A DNA stretch of 45,712 bases from Actinobacteria bacterium HGW-Actinobacteria-1. GTDB taxonomy: Bacteria > Actinomycetota > Coriobacteriia > Anaerosomatales > Anaerosomataceae. The DNA is taken from positions 1 to 45,712 of the forward strand of contig PHFB01000014.1 of NCBI GenBank assembly GCA_002841355.1, in the 5' to 3' direction. The translations under genes and the position numbers were made by a program. Shown here in pieces: positions 8,448-15,744 of this stretch. A model generated the notes under the pieces. That model was given only the letters and a program-made list of their open reading frames with translations, ran no database searches and was not told the origin of the DNA. The stretch's first letter is position 1; each line of letters begins with the position of its first letter.

Positions 8448-8945
8448 GTGAAGCGTACGGTCGTTGCCGCCCAGAACGTCAGCCGCATGTGCATGGTCTG
8501 TGGCCGAGACAACCCCTGGAGTCTCAAGGCGCGCTTCTACGAGCTTGAGGATGGCGAGCTTCTCGGCGAATTCGATCCGCTCGATGAGCACCAGAGCTAC
8601 CCGGGCCGCCTGCACGGCGGCGTCTCCTCGGCGATGCTGGACGAGACGATCGGGCGCGCGATCAACATCGCCGACCCGGAGGCGTGGGGTGTGACGGTCG
8701 AGCTCAACGTCCGCTTCCGCAAGCCCGTCCCCACCGACCGCCCCGTGCACGCCATCGGACGCATCACGAAGGACTCGAAGCGCCTGTTCGAGGGCAGCGG
8801 CGAGATCGTTCTCGAGGACGGCACCGTAGCCGTCGAGGCTACCGGCCGCTACATGAAGCTCCCGATCGACAAGATCGCCGAGGGCGACTTCGAAGCCGAG
8901 TGGTTTGCCGACGAGCGCGAGCACCCCGAAGGCGTCGAGCTGTAG
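8448..8945 (+). CDS. PaaI-type hot-dog acyl-CoA thioesterase
   Basis: 165 residues from a GTG at 8448 with GAGAGGA about 6 bases upstream; the ATG at 8418 lacks such a site. The sequence has the hot-dog 4HBT layout: LHGGVSSAMLDETIGRA (loop Gly-Gly plus the central helix with the catalytic Asp/Glu region), VTVELNVRFRKPVP and ATGRYMKLP. An N-terminal CMVCGRDNPWSL motif is common in stand-alone members of this family. It likely hydrolyses acyl-CoA thioesters in the cytosol; chain specificity cannot be read. It follows the kinase gene by 60 bp and precedes the MarR operon, with its own promoter probably in the spacer. Confidence 0.85.
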   Translation: MKRTVVAAQNVSRMCMVCGRDNPWSLKARFYELEDGELLGEFDPLDEHQSYPGRLHGGVSSAMLDETIGRAINIADPEAWGVTVELNVRFRKPVPTDRPVHAIGRITKDSKRLFEGSGEIVLEDGTVAVEATGRYMKLPIDKIAEGDFEAEWFADEREHPEGVEL

Positions 8946-8982
8946 GTCCGCGACCGCCTCTGTGAGATTCCCGTGAATCATC

Positions 8983-9011
8983 TTGCGCTTCTCGCTGCGC
9001 GCGTTTATATT
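8983..9011 (+). promoter_or_regulatory. Probable sigma-70 promoter of the MarR-ABC operon
   Basis: TTGCGC (8983-8988) and TATATT (9006-9011) are separated by 17 bases. The second overlaps the first TTAG operator half-site and stands out as AT-rich in a G+C-rich region. The start codon at 9066 lies 55 bases downstream. Inferred from sequence only. Confidence 0.5.
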
Positions 9012-9043
9012 AGCTACCTAACCATTAGCCACCTAACCTTTAG
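9010..9043 (+). promoter_or_regulatory. Tandem TTAG-N4-CTAA palindromes, likely MarR operator
   Basis: Two copies of the palindrome TTAG-N4-CTAA (9010-9021 and 9025-9036) repeat with a 15-bp period, and a third TTAG half-site follows at 9040-9043. They overlap and follow the probable -10 box and lie just upstream of the MarR-family gene, the usual position for an autoregulatory operator. Confidence 0.6.
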
Positions 9044-9065
9044 CATGCTCACAAAGGAGCTGCAC

Positions 9066-9614
9066 ATGCACGACAAGCTGCACGAACAACTGCACGATCG
9101 TCTGCACGACCAGGATGAACGTGAGATCAAAGGTGTCGATCCCCTCTCGGCACAGGTCTTCCGCGCGTTCAAGACGCAGATGCTGCTCAACCGGCGCCTC
9201 ATGACGAAACTGTTCTCGCAGGAGGACGCCCACCCCGCTCAGGCGATGTGTCTGCGCACCCTGAGTGTCGAGGACGGCATCTCGCAGACCGACCTCGCGA
9301 GCATACTGCACGTGTCACGCCCCACGGTCACCACCATGCTGCAGAAGATGGAGGCGTCCGGCGTCATCGAACGCAGGCCGGATGCGCACGATGCGCGTCT
9401 CACGCGCATCTACATGACCGATGCCGGGCGCGCCCTGGGTGAACGTTTCCACGCGCTCTTCGCCAAGAGCATCGCCTCAAGCGTGGGACAGATGCCCGAG
9501 GACGACCGCCGCGAACTTGCGCGGCTGCTCGACGACTTGAACGCGCACGTCCGTCGCGCGATCGAGTCCTACGATGAGACGGACCCCGAAGGAAAGGGCG
9601 GCACGGCCGAATGA
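9066..9614 (+). CDS. MarR-family transcriptional regulator with N-terminal His repeat
   Basis: 182 residues from the ATG at 9066, with AAAGGAG 6 bases upstream. An in-frame ATG at 8973 would run through the operator and promoter and is rejected. The winged helix-turn-helix is clear: QTDLASILHVSRPTVTTMLQKMEASGVIERRPDAHDARLTRIYMTDAGR. The first 16 residues are four tetrads HDKL-HEQL-HDRL-HDQD that place His at 2, 6, 10 and 14, an unusual extension. The stop overlaps the ABC start (ATGA at 9611-9614), so regulator and transporter are translated together. It probably represses its own operon through the TTAG-N4-CTAA sites; the inducer could be an exported drug or a metal. Confidence 0.9.
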   Translation: MHDKLHEQLHDRLHDQDEREIKGVDPLSAQVFRAFKTQMLLNRRLMTKLFSQEDAHPAQAMCLRTLSVEDGISQTDLASILHVSRPTVTTMLQKMEASGVIERRPDAHDARLTRIYMTDAGRALGERFHALFAKSIASSVGQMPEDDRRELARLLDDLNAHVRRAIESYDETDPEGKGGTAE

Positions 9615-11383
9615 TCAAGCTTCTGCGTTTCCTCAAGCCGTACTGGAAGCAGCTCACCCTCGTGATGGTGTTGCTGCTCCTGCAGGCGATCGCAAACCTC
9701 TACCTGCCCGAGCTCAACGCCGAGATCATCAACAACGGCGTTGCCAAGGGCGACACCGCGTACATCATGCGCACCGGCGGCTTCATGCTGCTGGTGACGT
9801 TCCTCCTCGGCATCGGCTCCATCATCTCGGTGTACTGGGGCTCCAAGACGGCCATGGCGTTCGGGCGGGACATCCGCCACGCCATCTTCCGTCGTGTTGA
9901 GAGCTTCTCGCTTGCCGAGCTCAACGTCTTCGGTCCGCCGTCGCTCATCACCCGCAACACGAACGACGTGCAGCAGGTCCAGATGGTCACGCTGATGTCC
10001 CTGAATGTGATGATCTCGGCGCCGTTCATGGCGATCGGTGGCGTCATCATGGCGCTCCGGCAAGACGTGCCGCTCTCGGGCATCATCGTCGTCGTGATCC
10101 CTGTCATGGCCGTCATCGTCGGCAGTCTCATGCGCAAGGCAATGCCGCTGTTCAAGGCGATGCAGCTCAAGATCGACCGGGTCAACCAGGTCATGCGCGA
10201 GAAGCTCGCCGGCATCCGCGTCATCCGCGCGTTCGTGCGCAGCGACTACGAGGAGCACCGCTTCGACGTCGCCAACCGCGACCTCACCGACACGCAGCTC
10301 TCGGTCGCGCGCCTCTTCGCGATCATGCTGCCGTCGCTCATGGCGATCTTCAACCTCACGCTCGTAGCCACGATGTGGTTCGGCGCGCAGCGAATCAACG
10401 CATCGCCGACCGACGTTGTCTCGGCGTTCGGCATCAACTTCGCCACCGGTGCGATGCCCATCGGCAACCTCACCGCGTTCCTCACCTACATCATGCAGAT
10501 TCTCATGAGCGTGATGATGGCGACCGTCATGTTCGTCATGGTACCGAGAGCCCAGGCATCAGCCGTCCGCATCAACGAGGTCCTCGATACCGAGCCGCAG
10601 ATCTGCGACCCGGAGGTTCCCACCGAGCCCACCGGCCAGCACGGCTACCTCGAGTTCAAGGACGTGGAATTCCGCTACCCCGGTGCCGAGGATGCGGTGC
10701 TCTGCGGCATCTCCTTCAAGGCTGAGCCCGGTCAGACCACGGCGATCGTCGGTAGCACCGGTTGTGGCAAGTCCACGCTCATCAACCTCATCCCGCGCTT
10801 CTACGACGTTACTGGCGGCCACGTGCTCGTCGACGGCGTGGACGTTCGCGAGATGGCGCAAAAGACGCTCTGGGAGCGCATCGGCTTCATCCCGCAGAAG
10901 GCGTTCCTGTTCAACGGCACCGTCGCGAGCAACCTGCGCTACGGCAAAGAGGACGCCACCGACGACGAGCTGTGGCACGCACTCAAGGTCGCGCAAGGCA
11001 AGGCGTTCGTCTCGGCCATGGACGAGGGGCTCGATGCGCCCATCACGCAGGGCGGCAGCAACGTCTCCGGCGGTCAGCGCCAGCGCCTCGCGATCGCCCG
11101 CGCGCTCGTGAAGCGCCCCGAGATCTACGTCTTCGACGATTCATTCTCGGCACTCGACTTCAAGACCGACGCCGCACTGCGCAACGCCCTCAAGGCCGAG
11201 ACGCACGACGCGACGGTGCTCATCGTCGCGCAGCGGGTCAGCACCATCATGCACGCAGACAACATCATCGTGCTCGACAACGGCACGATCGTCGGACAGG
11301 GTACCCACGATGAGCTCATGCAGAGCTGTGAGACGTACCAGGAGATCGTGAGTTCGCAGCTCACCGAGGAGGAGATCGCATGA
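9611..11383 (+). CDS. ABC exporter half-transporter, degenerate-site subunit
   Basis: 590 residues: an ABC type-1 exporter membrane domain (about 1-310, six helices) followed by a nucleotide-binding domain. Walker A is GSTGCGKST and the signature VSGGQRQR is intact. After Walker B the catalytic Glu is replaced by Asp (YVFDDSFSALD), and the H-loop region reads AQRVSTI, with Gln instead of His. This is the pattern of the non-hydrolysing partner in heterodimeric exporters such as TM287/288, BmrCD and LmrCD. It overlaps the MarR gene and the next ABC gene by 4 bp each. It should act with the next gene product in the membrane, exporting drugs, lipids or peptides; the substrate is not evident. Confidence 0.93.
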   Translation: MIKLLRFLKPYWKQLTLVMVLLLLQAIANLYLPELNAEIINNGVAKGDTAYIMRTGGFMLLVTFLLGIGSIISVYWGSKTAMAFGRDIRHAIFRRVESFSLAELNVFGPPSLITRNTNDVQQVQMVTLMSLNVMISAPFMAIGGVIMALRQDVPLSGIIVVVIPVMAVIVGSLMRKAMPLFKAMQLKIDRVNQVMREKLAGIRVIRAFVRSDYEEHRFDVANRDLTDTQLSVARLFAIMLPSLMAIFNLTLVATMWFGAQRINASPTDVVSAFGINFATGAMPIGNLTAFLTYIMQILMSVMMATVMFVMVPRAQASAVRINEVLDTEPQICDPEVPTEPTGQHGYLEFKDVEFRYPGAEDAVLCGISFKAEPGQTTAIVGSTGCGKSTLINLIPRFYDVTGGHVLVDGVDVREMAQKTLWERIGFIPQKAFLFNGTVASNLRYGKEDATDDELWHALKVAQGKAFVSAMDEGLDAPITQGGSNVSGGQRQRLAIARALVKRPEIYVFDDSFSALDFKTDAALRNALKAETHDATVLIVAQRVSTIMHADNIIVLDNGTIVGQGTHDELMQSCETYQEIVSSQLTEEEIA

Positions 11384-13386
11384 GCGACCGCCCCGTAAAC
11401 CAGGAAGCACCCGCGCGCCCCGCAGCCGGCCCCGGCCGCGGCCCCGGACCCGGCGGTGGCCCCTTCGGTGGCCACGGTCTGAGCACGCCCGTCGTCAAGG
11501 CCCGCGACTTCAAAGGCTCGCTCAATCGCCTCGGCGGCTATCTCAAGCCGTTCCGGATCCACCTCGTTGCAATCGTGATCCTCGCGATCATCAGCGTGAC
11601 CTTCAGCATCCTTGGGCCGAAGATCCTCGGCAAGGCGACGAACCTCATCTTCGAGGGCGTGATCGGCAAGGCGCTTGGCGCCAACTTCCCCGCCGGTACC
11701 ACCGGCGAGCAGATCGCGCCGATCCTGCGCCAGGCGGGTCAAACGCAGTTCGCCGACATGATCGCCAACATGAACGTCGTCGCCGGCACAGGCGTGGACT
11801 TCAAGGCGATCGGCTCGCTGCTCATCCTGCTCGCAAGCGTGTATCTGCTTTCGTCGCTCTTCAGCTGGGCGCAGGGCTTCATCATGGCCGGCGTCGCGCA
11901 GAAGACGGTCTACAGCATCCGGAAGGAAGTCGACGAGAAGCTCGCGCGCCTGCCGCTCAAGTATTTCGACGACAACCCGCGCGGCGACACGCTCTCCCGC
12001 GTGACGAACGACATCGACAACATCGCGAACACGCTCTCGCAGTCGGCGACGCAGGTCATCACCGCGGTGCTCACCATCATCGGCGTGCTCATCATGATGT
12101 TCTCGATCAGCTGGCTGCTCGCACTCATCTCACTTCTGGTGATCCCAATGAGCCTCGTGGTGGTCATGCTCATCGCGAAGCAGTCGCAGAAGCAGTTCGC
12201 GCGTCAGTGGGAGCGCACCGGCAAGCTCAACGGTCACGTCGAGGAGATGTTCACCGGCCACAGCGTGGTGAAGGTGTTCGGTCACCAGGACGAAGCCGTC
12301 GAGATCTTCGATGTTGAGAACGAGGCGCTCTACGACGCCAGCTTCAAGGCGCAGTTCATCTCGGGCACGATCCAGCCCTCCCTCGGCTTCCTCAACAACC
12401 TCAACTACGTGGGTATCGCCGTCATCGGTGGCCTGCGCGTAGCAAGCGGCAAGCTCTCGCTCGGTGATGTGCAGGCGTTCATCCAGTACTCGCGCCAGTT
12501 CACGCAGCCGATCGTGCAGACGGCGAGCATCGCGAACACCCTGCAGTCCACAGTCGCCTCGGCGGAACGCGTCTTCGAGCTCCTTGACGCTGCCGAGGAA
12601 GAGCCCGACACCGCAACACCGGTACGCATCGAGAAGGCGACCGGTCACGTCGAGTTCCAGAACGTGGCGTTCAGCTACGATCCCGAGAAGCCGCTCATCG
12701 AGGACCTCAGCCTTGAGGCGATGCCCGGTCAGACGGTCGCCATCGTCGGACCCACCGGCGCCGGCAAGACGACGCTCGTGAACCTGCTCATGCGCTTCTA
12801 CGAGATCGATGGCGGCGCCATCCTCGTGGACGGCGTGGACACCCGCGACATGACCCGCAATGACCTGCGCCGCACCTTCGGCATGGTGCTGCAGGACACG
12901 TGGCTGTTCAAGGGCACCATCCGCGAGAACCTGGAGTACGGCCGAGAAGACGCCAGCGACGATCAGATGGTCGCCGCCGCCAAGGCCGCGTACGTGGACC
13001 ACTTCGTTCGCACGCTGCCGGACGGCTACGACACGGTGCTCAACGACGATAGCTCCAACATATCGCAGGGCCAGCGCCAGCTGCTCACGATCGCCCGTGC
13101 CTTCCTCGCCGACCCGAGGATCCTCATCCTCGACGAGGCGACGAGCTCGGTCGACACCCGTACCGAGGCGCTCATCCAGCGTGCTATGACCGAACTGATG
13201 AAGAACCGCACGAGCTTCGTCATCGCCCACCGACTCTCGACGATCCGCGACGCCGACCTCATCCTCGTGATGAACGAGGGCGCGATCATCGAGCACGGCA
13301 CGCACGCCGAGCTCATCGCGCAGCACGGGTTCTACTACGACCTCTACAACAGCCAGTTCTCCGAGGCGCTCGACGAAGCTGTCTAG
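11380..13386 (+). CDS. ABC exporter half-transporter, catalytic-site subunit
   Basis: 668 residues: a Pro/Gly-rich cytosolic extension (about 1-40), a six-helix type-1 exporter domain with a large loop between the first two helices, and an NBD. Walker A is GPTGAGKTT, Walker B is ILILDEATSSVD with the catalytic Glu, and the H-loop is AHRLSTI. The signature is altered to ISQGQRQ. The degenerate signature here and the degenerate Walker B in the partner fall in the same composite ATP site. The other site combines this subunit's intact Walker motifs with the partner's intact signature. The ATG overlaps the preceding stop (11380-11383). A strong terminator follows at 13411. Confidence 0.93.
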   Translation: MSDRPVNQEAPARPAAGPGRGPGPGGGPFGGHGLSTPVVKARDFKGSLNRLGGYLKPFRIHLVAIVILAIISVTFSILGPKILGKATNLIFEGVIGKALGANFPAGTTGEQIAPILRQAGQTQFADMIANMNVVAGTGVDFKAIGSLLILLASVYLLSSLFSWAQGFIMAGVAQKTVYSIRKEVDEKLARLPLKYFDDNPRGDTLSRVTNDIDNIANTLSQSATQVITAVLTIIGVLIMMFSISWLLALISLLVIPMSLVVVMLIAKQSQKQFARQWERTGKLNGHVEEMFTGHSVVKVFGHQDEAVEIFDVENEALYDASFKAQFISGTIQPSLGFLNNLNYVGIAVIGGLRVASGKLSLGDVQAFIQYSRQFTQPIVQTASIANTLQSTVASAERVFELLDAAEEEPDTATPVRIEKATGHVEFQNVAFSYDPEKPLIEDLSLEAMPGQTVAIVGPTGAGKTTLVNLLMRFYEIDGGAILVDGVDTRDMTRNDLRRTFGMVLQDTWLFKGTIRENLEYGREDASDDQMVAAAKAAYVDHFVRTLPDGYDTVLNDDSSNISQGQRQLLTIARAFLADPRILILDEATSSVDTRTEALIQRAMTELMKNRTSFVIAHRLSTIRDADLILVMNEGAIIEHGTHAELIAQHGFYYDLYNSQFSEALDEAV

Positions 13387-13410
13387 CCTCGGACGGACGC
13401 ACTGCACGAG

Positions 13411-13446
13411 AAACGCGCCGCTCCCGGCTCCGGGGGCGGCGCGTTT
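13411..13446. terminator. Bidirectional terminator hairpin between ABC operon and CDGSH gene
   Basis: AAACGCGCCG (13411-13420) pairs perfectly with CGGCGCGTTT (13437-13446), with further G-C pairing inside. It lies between the convergent ABC operon and CDGSH gene. The A/T ends of the stem give short T tracts in both directions. Confidence 0.75.
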
Positions 13447-13470
13447 GTGTGTAGAAACAGCAAGCTCTCT

Positions 13471-13716
13471 CTACTCGATCGCAGTATGAGAGCCGTCGCA
13501 GTACGGCGGATTAGCCGTGAGCCCGCAGTTGCAGATCGCGACAGGTCCCGCCTCCTCGATCTCGAACTGCTGCGGCTCGATGCCGCTTCCCTCGTGTGAG
13601 CCGTCGCACCATGGCGGGTTGTGCGTCTTGCCGCACCGGCACCATGCGTACGTGCCCGGCTCCAGGTCGATCACGAGGGGGTGTCCCTCGCCCGGATCAT
13701 TCTCGAATCTGGCCAT
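13471..13716 (-). CDS. Double CDGSH-type iron-sulfur protein
   Basis: 81 residues from the ATG at 13716, with GGAGGGGAG just upstream; the longer in-frame start at 13761 is rejected. It carries two complete CDGSH zinc-finger-like motifs, CRCGKTHNPPWCDGSH and CNCGLTANPPYCDGSH, each with the three-Cys/one-His ligand set for a [2Fe-2S] cluster. This is the arrangement of the CISD3/bacterial double-CDGSH group. No signal peptide or membrane segment is present, so it should be a soluble redox or cluster-transfer protein. It may share a transcript with no neighbour: the membrane protein gene upstream ends 72 bp away on the same strand. Confidence 0.92.
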   Translation of the reverse strand: MARFENDPGEGHPLVIDLEPGTYAWCRCGKTHNPPWCDGSHEGSGIEPQQFEIEEAGPVAICNCGLTANPPYCDGSHTAIE

Positions 13717-13788
13717 AGTCTCCCCTCCTCTCGACTGGCGTACCTCAGAATCGATACCCATCAGATACGCCGCCGTAGCGCGAGCAGA

Positions 13789-14631
13789 CTACCGGATGCT
13801 GTGCGGCATCGATGCCATCGCCTCAGCAGGCATGTGGATCGAGGGAGCCGCAGGGCACGTCTCGTCAGTGTCTGGCGACTGCAGCTTCATCGCCACAAGC
13901 TCGGTCATGATCGCCATCACCGCGGCAGTCGCGTACATGACGCTCGCGTCCACCTGCCCGGCGAGCAGTATCACCACCGAGAAGAACGCCGCGCCGCCCC
14001 ATGAACCGAAGATCGCGCCTCGCAGCAGCCCGTGCACGGCAGCGCTGCCGCTCTGACGCTGGGATGACGCCGCCATGATGGCCGCCAGCACCGGGAGCGG
14101 AGCGAGGAAGCCGCTCAGCTCCGGGCCGAGCAGGCGCGCGGTTGAGGTGATGAGCAGCACCATCGAAGCAGCAAGCACCATGCGTGCTGCGATCACCCGC
14201 TTCCGGGGCGCCGGAACAGCCGGCGCCCTTCTTGGCACGACGATCGTGAAGGCAAGGGTCGCAAGCGCCACGGCCACAAGCGTGAACACCCAGCCGAGTG
14301 TGACGTGTATCAGCGAGAGTACGCCTGCGGTGACGAAGAACACGGCGTACGCGACCATGAGCGACTGCCACCACGGCCGGGACTGCGAGACCACCGAGTA
14401 CGACGTGCAGAACGCACCCGCCGCCACGAAGCCCAGGAGCGTGCCGTACGCGGCGTGCACCGCGAAGCTCTGGCCGTACTGCGCGAACAGAAGGATGGAG
14501 ATCGGGCCCGAGACAAGCGGCAGACCGATCATCAGGCCGCCGACGAGCGGCCCCCACCGGTGCACCGCGAACGTGGATGTCGCGAGCAACAGCGGACTGA
14601 TCAGTACTTTCGCCAGAACCAAGAGCACCAT
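13789..14631 (-). CDS. Multi-pass membrane protein with internal duplication, function unknown
   Basis: 280 residues with about eight or nine hydrophobic segments; GGGAG lies 4 bases before the ATG. The two halves look related. KVLISPLLLATSTFAVHRWG, then GGLMIGLPLVSGPI and HAAYGTLLG, correspond to RMVLAASMVLLITSTARLLG, then SGFLAPLPVLAAI and HGLLRGAIFG. Each half has a short helix pair with a Pro-containing 'G..aglP' motif, somewhat like the small GlpM membrane proteins, but I do not recognise the family with certainty. The gene is divergent from a LysR regulator with a 114-bp spacer, a common arrangement for a transporter or exporter controlled by that regulator. Function is not assigned. 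Confidence 0.75.
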   Translation of the reverse strand: MVLLVLAKVLISPLLLATSTFAVHRWGPLVGGLMIGLPLVSGPISILLFAQYGQSFAVHAAYGTLLGFVAAGAFCTSYSVVSQSRPWWQSLMVAYAVFFVTAGVLSLIHVTLGWVFTLVAVALATLAFTIVVPRRAPAVPAPRKRVIAARMVLAASMVLLITSTARLLGPELSGFLAPLPVLAAIMAASSQRQSGSAAVHGLLRGAIFGSWGGAAFFSVVILLAGQVDASVMYATAAVMAIMTELVAMKLQSPDTDETCPAAPSIHMPAEAMASMPHSIR

Positions 14632-14745
14632 GAACTCCCATCATTGGAACGGTCTGCCATGTTTATCTTCGACACGAATGAGCGTAGAGTCTATTTGTTC
14701 TTCGTTGTGCCTAGCATCGTATTTCTTGAGCCTTCCGGAGTTGCC

Positions 14746-15672
14746 GTGCTGAACACCAACCGCCTACGCATCCTGCGCGAGGTCGCCGACCGCGGCACTA
14801 TCATCGCGGCCGCCGAGGCGCTCTACCTCACTCCCCCGGCGGTATCGCACCAACTCAAGGTCCTGGAGGCCGAGGTTGGCGTGCCGCTGCTTGAGCGGAC
14901 GCCTCGCTCGATACGCCTCACAGACGCTGGCGTTCGACTCGTCGAACATGCCGAGACGATCCTTGCCGAGTGCGAGATGGCGGTGGCCGACGTCGTCGCC
15001 TTCTCGGGAGAAGTGACTGGTCACCTGCGACTCTCGACATTCCAGACGGCAGCACAGAGCTTCGCACTGCCGGCGGTTGCAGAGGTCCTGAGACGCTATC
15101 CCTCGCTCGACGTCATCGTCGACGAGCTGGAGCCGGAACGCGCGGTCGCCGCGCTCAAAGCCGGCCAAATCGACATCGCGCTCTCGCACGAGTGGGACTT
15201 CGTTCCCCGCCCGAAGGACCCGGGCATCGACCGCTACAACCTGCTGAGCGAGCCTATCGTGGTGCTCCTGCCGCCCAACCACCCGCTCGCTTCGGGACCG
15301 GTGCGGCTCAAGGACCTTGCCGAGGAGCGCTGGTGCGTCGCGCAGGAGACCACGTCGAGCAGACAGGCCGTCGCCCGCATCGCGCAATCCGCCGGATTCG
15401 TGCCAAGGGTCATCCTGGAGAGCAACTACTTCCGCGCGATCGGCTCGGCGGTGGAGGCGGGTCTCGGCGTTGGTGTTGCGCCCCTCATGACCGATCTGCG
15501 AGCGCTCGATATCGTGATCCAGCCCCTCATCGAGCCCGAGGTGAACCGCCGCATCTTCGCGGCCATCCGCCGCGGCTCCGGCGAAGCGCCTGCCATGCGC
15601 GCAGTGCTCGACACGCTTATCGCCGTCGCCGACTCGCTTGGCCCGGAGCGGCTACCAGAGTTCCGACCGTAG
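14746..15672 (+). CDS. LysR-family transcriptional regulator
   Basis: 308 residues from a GTG at 14746 with GGAG 6 bases upstream. The long in-frame extension to 14305 is antisense to the membrane protein gene and is rejected. The N-terminal winged HTH is typical (LRILREVADRGTIIAAAEALYLTPPAVSHQLKVLEAEVGVPLLER), followed by the two-lobe periplasmic-binding-like effector domain. The length fits the family (about 300). Divergent placement against the multi-pass membrane protein suggests it controls that gene from the shared spacer 14632-14745. No ligand can be predicted. Confidence 0.92.
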   Translation: MLNTNRLRILREVADRGTIIAAAEALYLTPPAVSHQLKVLEAEVGVPLLERTPRSIRLTDAGVRLVEHAETILAECEMAVADVVAFSGEVTGHLRLSTFQTAAQSFALPAVAEVLRRYPSLDVIVDELEPERAVAALKAGQIDIALSHEWDFVPRPKDPGIDRYNLLSEPIVVLLPPNHPLASGPVRLKDLAEERWCVAQETTSSRQAVARIAQSAGFVPRVILESNYFRAIGSAVEAGLGVGVAPLMTDLRALDIVIQPLIEPEVNRRIFAAIRRGSGEAPAMRAVLDTLIAVADSLGPERLPEFRP

Positions 15673-15684
15673 GCGCACCACACA

Positions 15685-15713
15685 GAACGGCCCCGCACGA
15701 GGCGGGGCCGTTC
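15685..15713. terminator. Bidirectional terminator between LysR and propeller/CWB2 gene
   Basis: A perfect 12-bp stem GAACGGCCCCGC (15685-15696) / GCGGGGCCGTTC (15702-15713) with a 5-base loop, between two convergent genes. Confidence 0.8.
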
Positions 15714-15744
15714 GTTACTCATAAGCCGCTAGAACACGCGGGTC

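Noticed and set aside
12130-13407. 425-residue minus-strand frame opposite the second ABC gene
   Set aside because: Antisense of a canonical ABC nucleotide-binding domain, with no family signal of its own.
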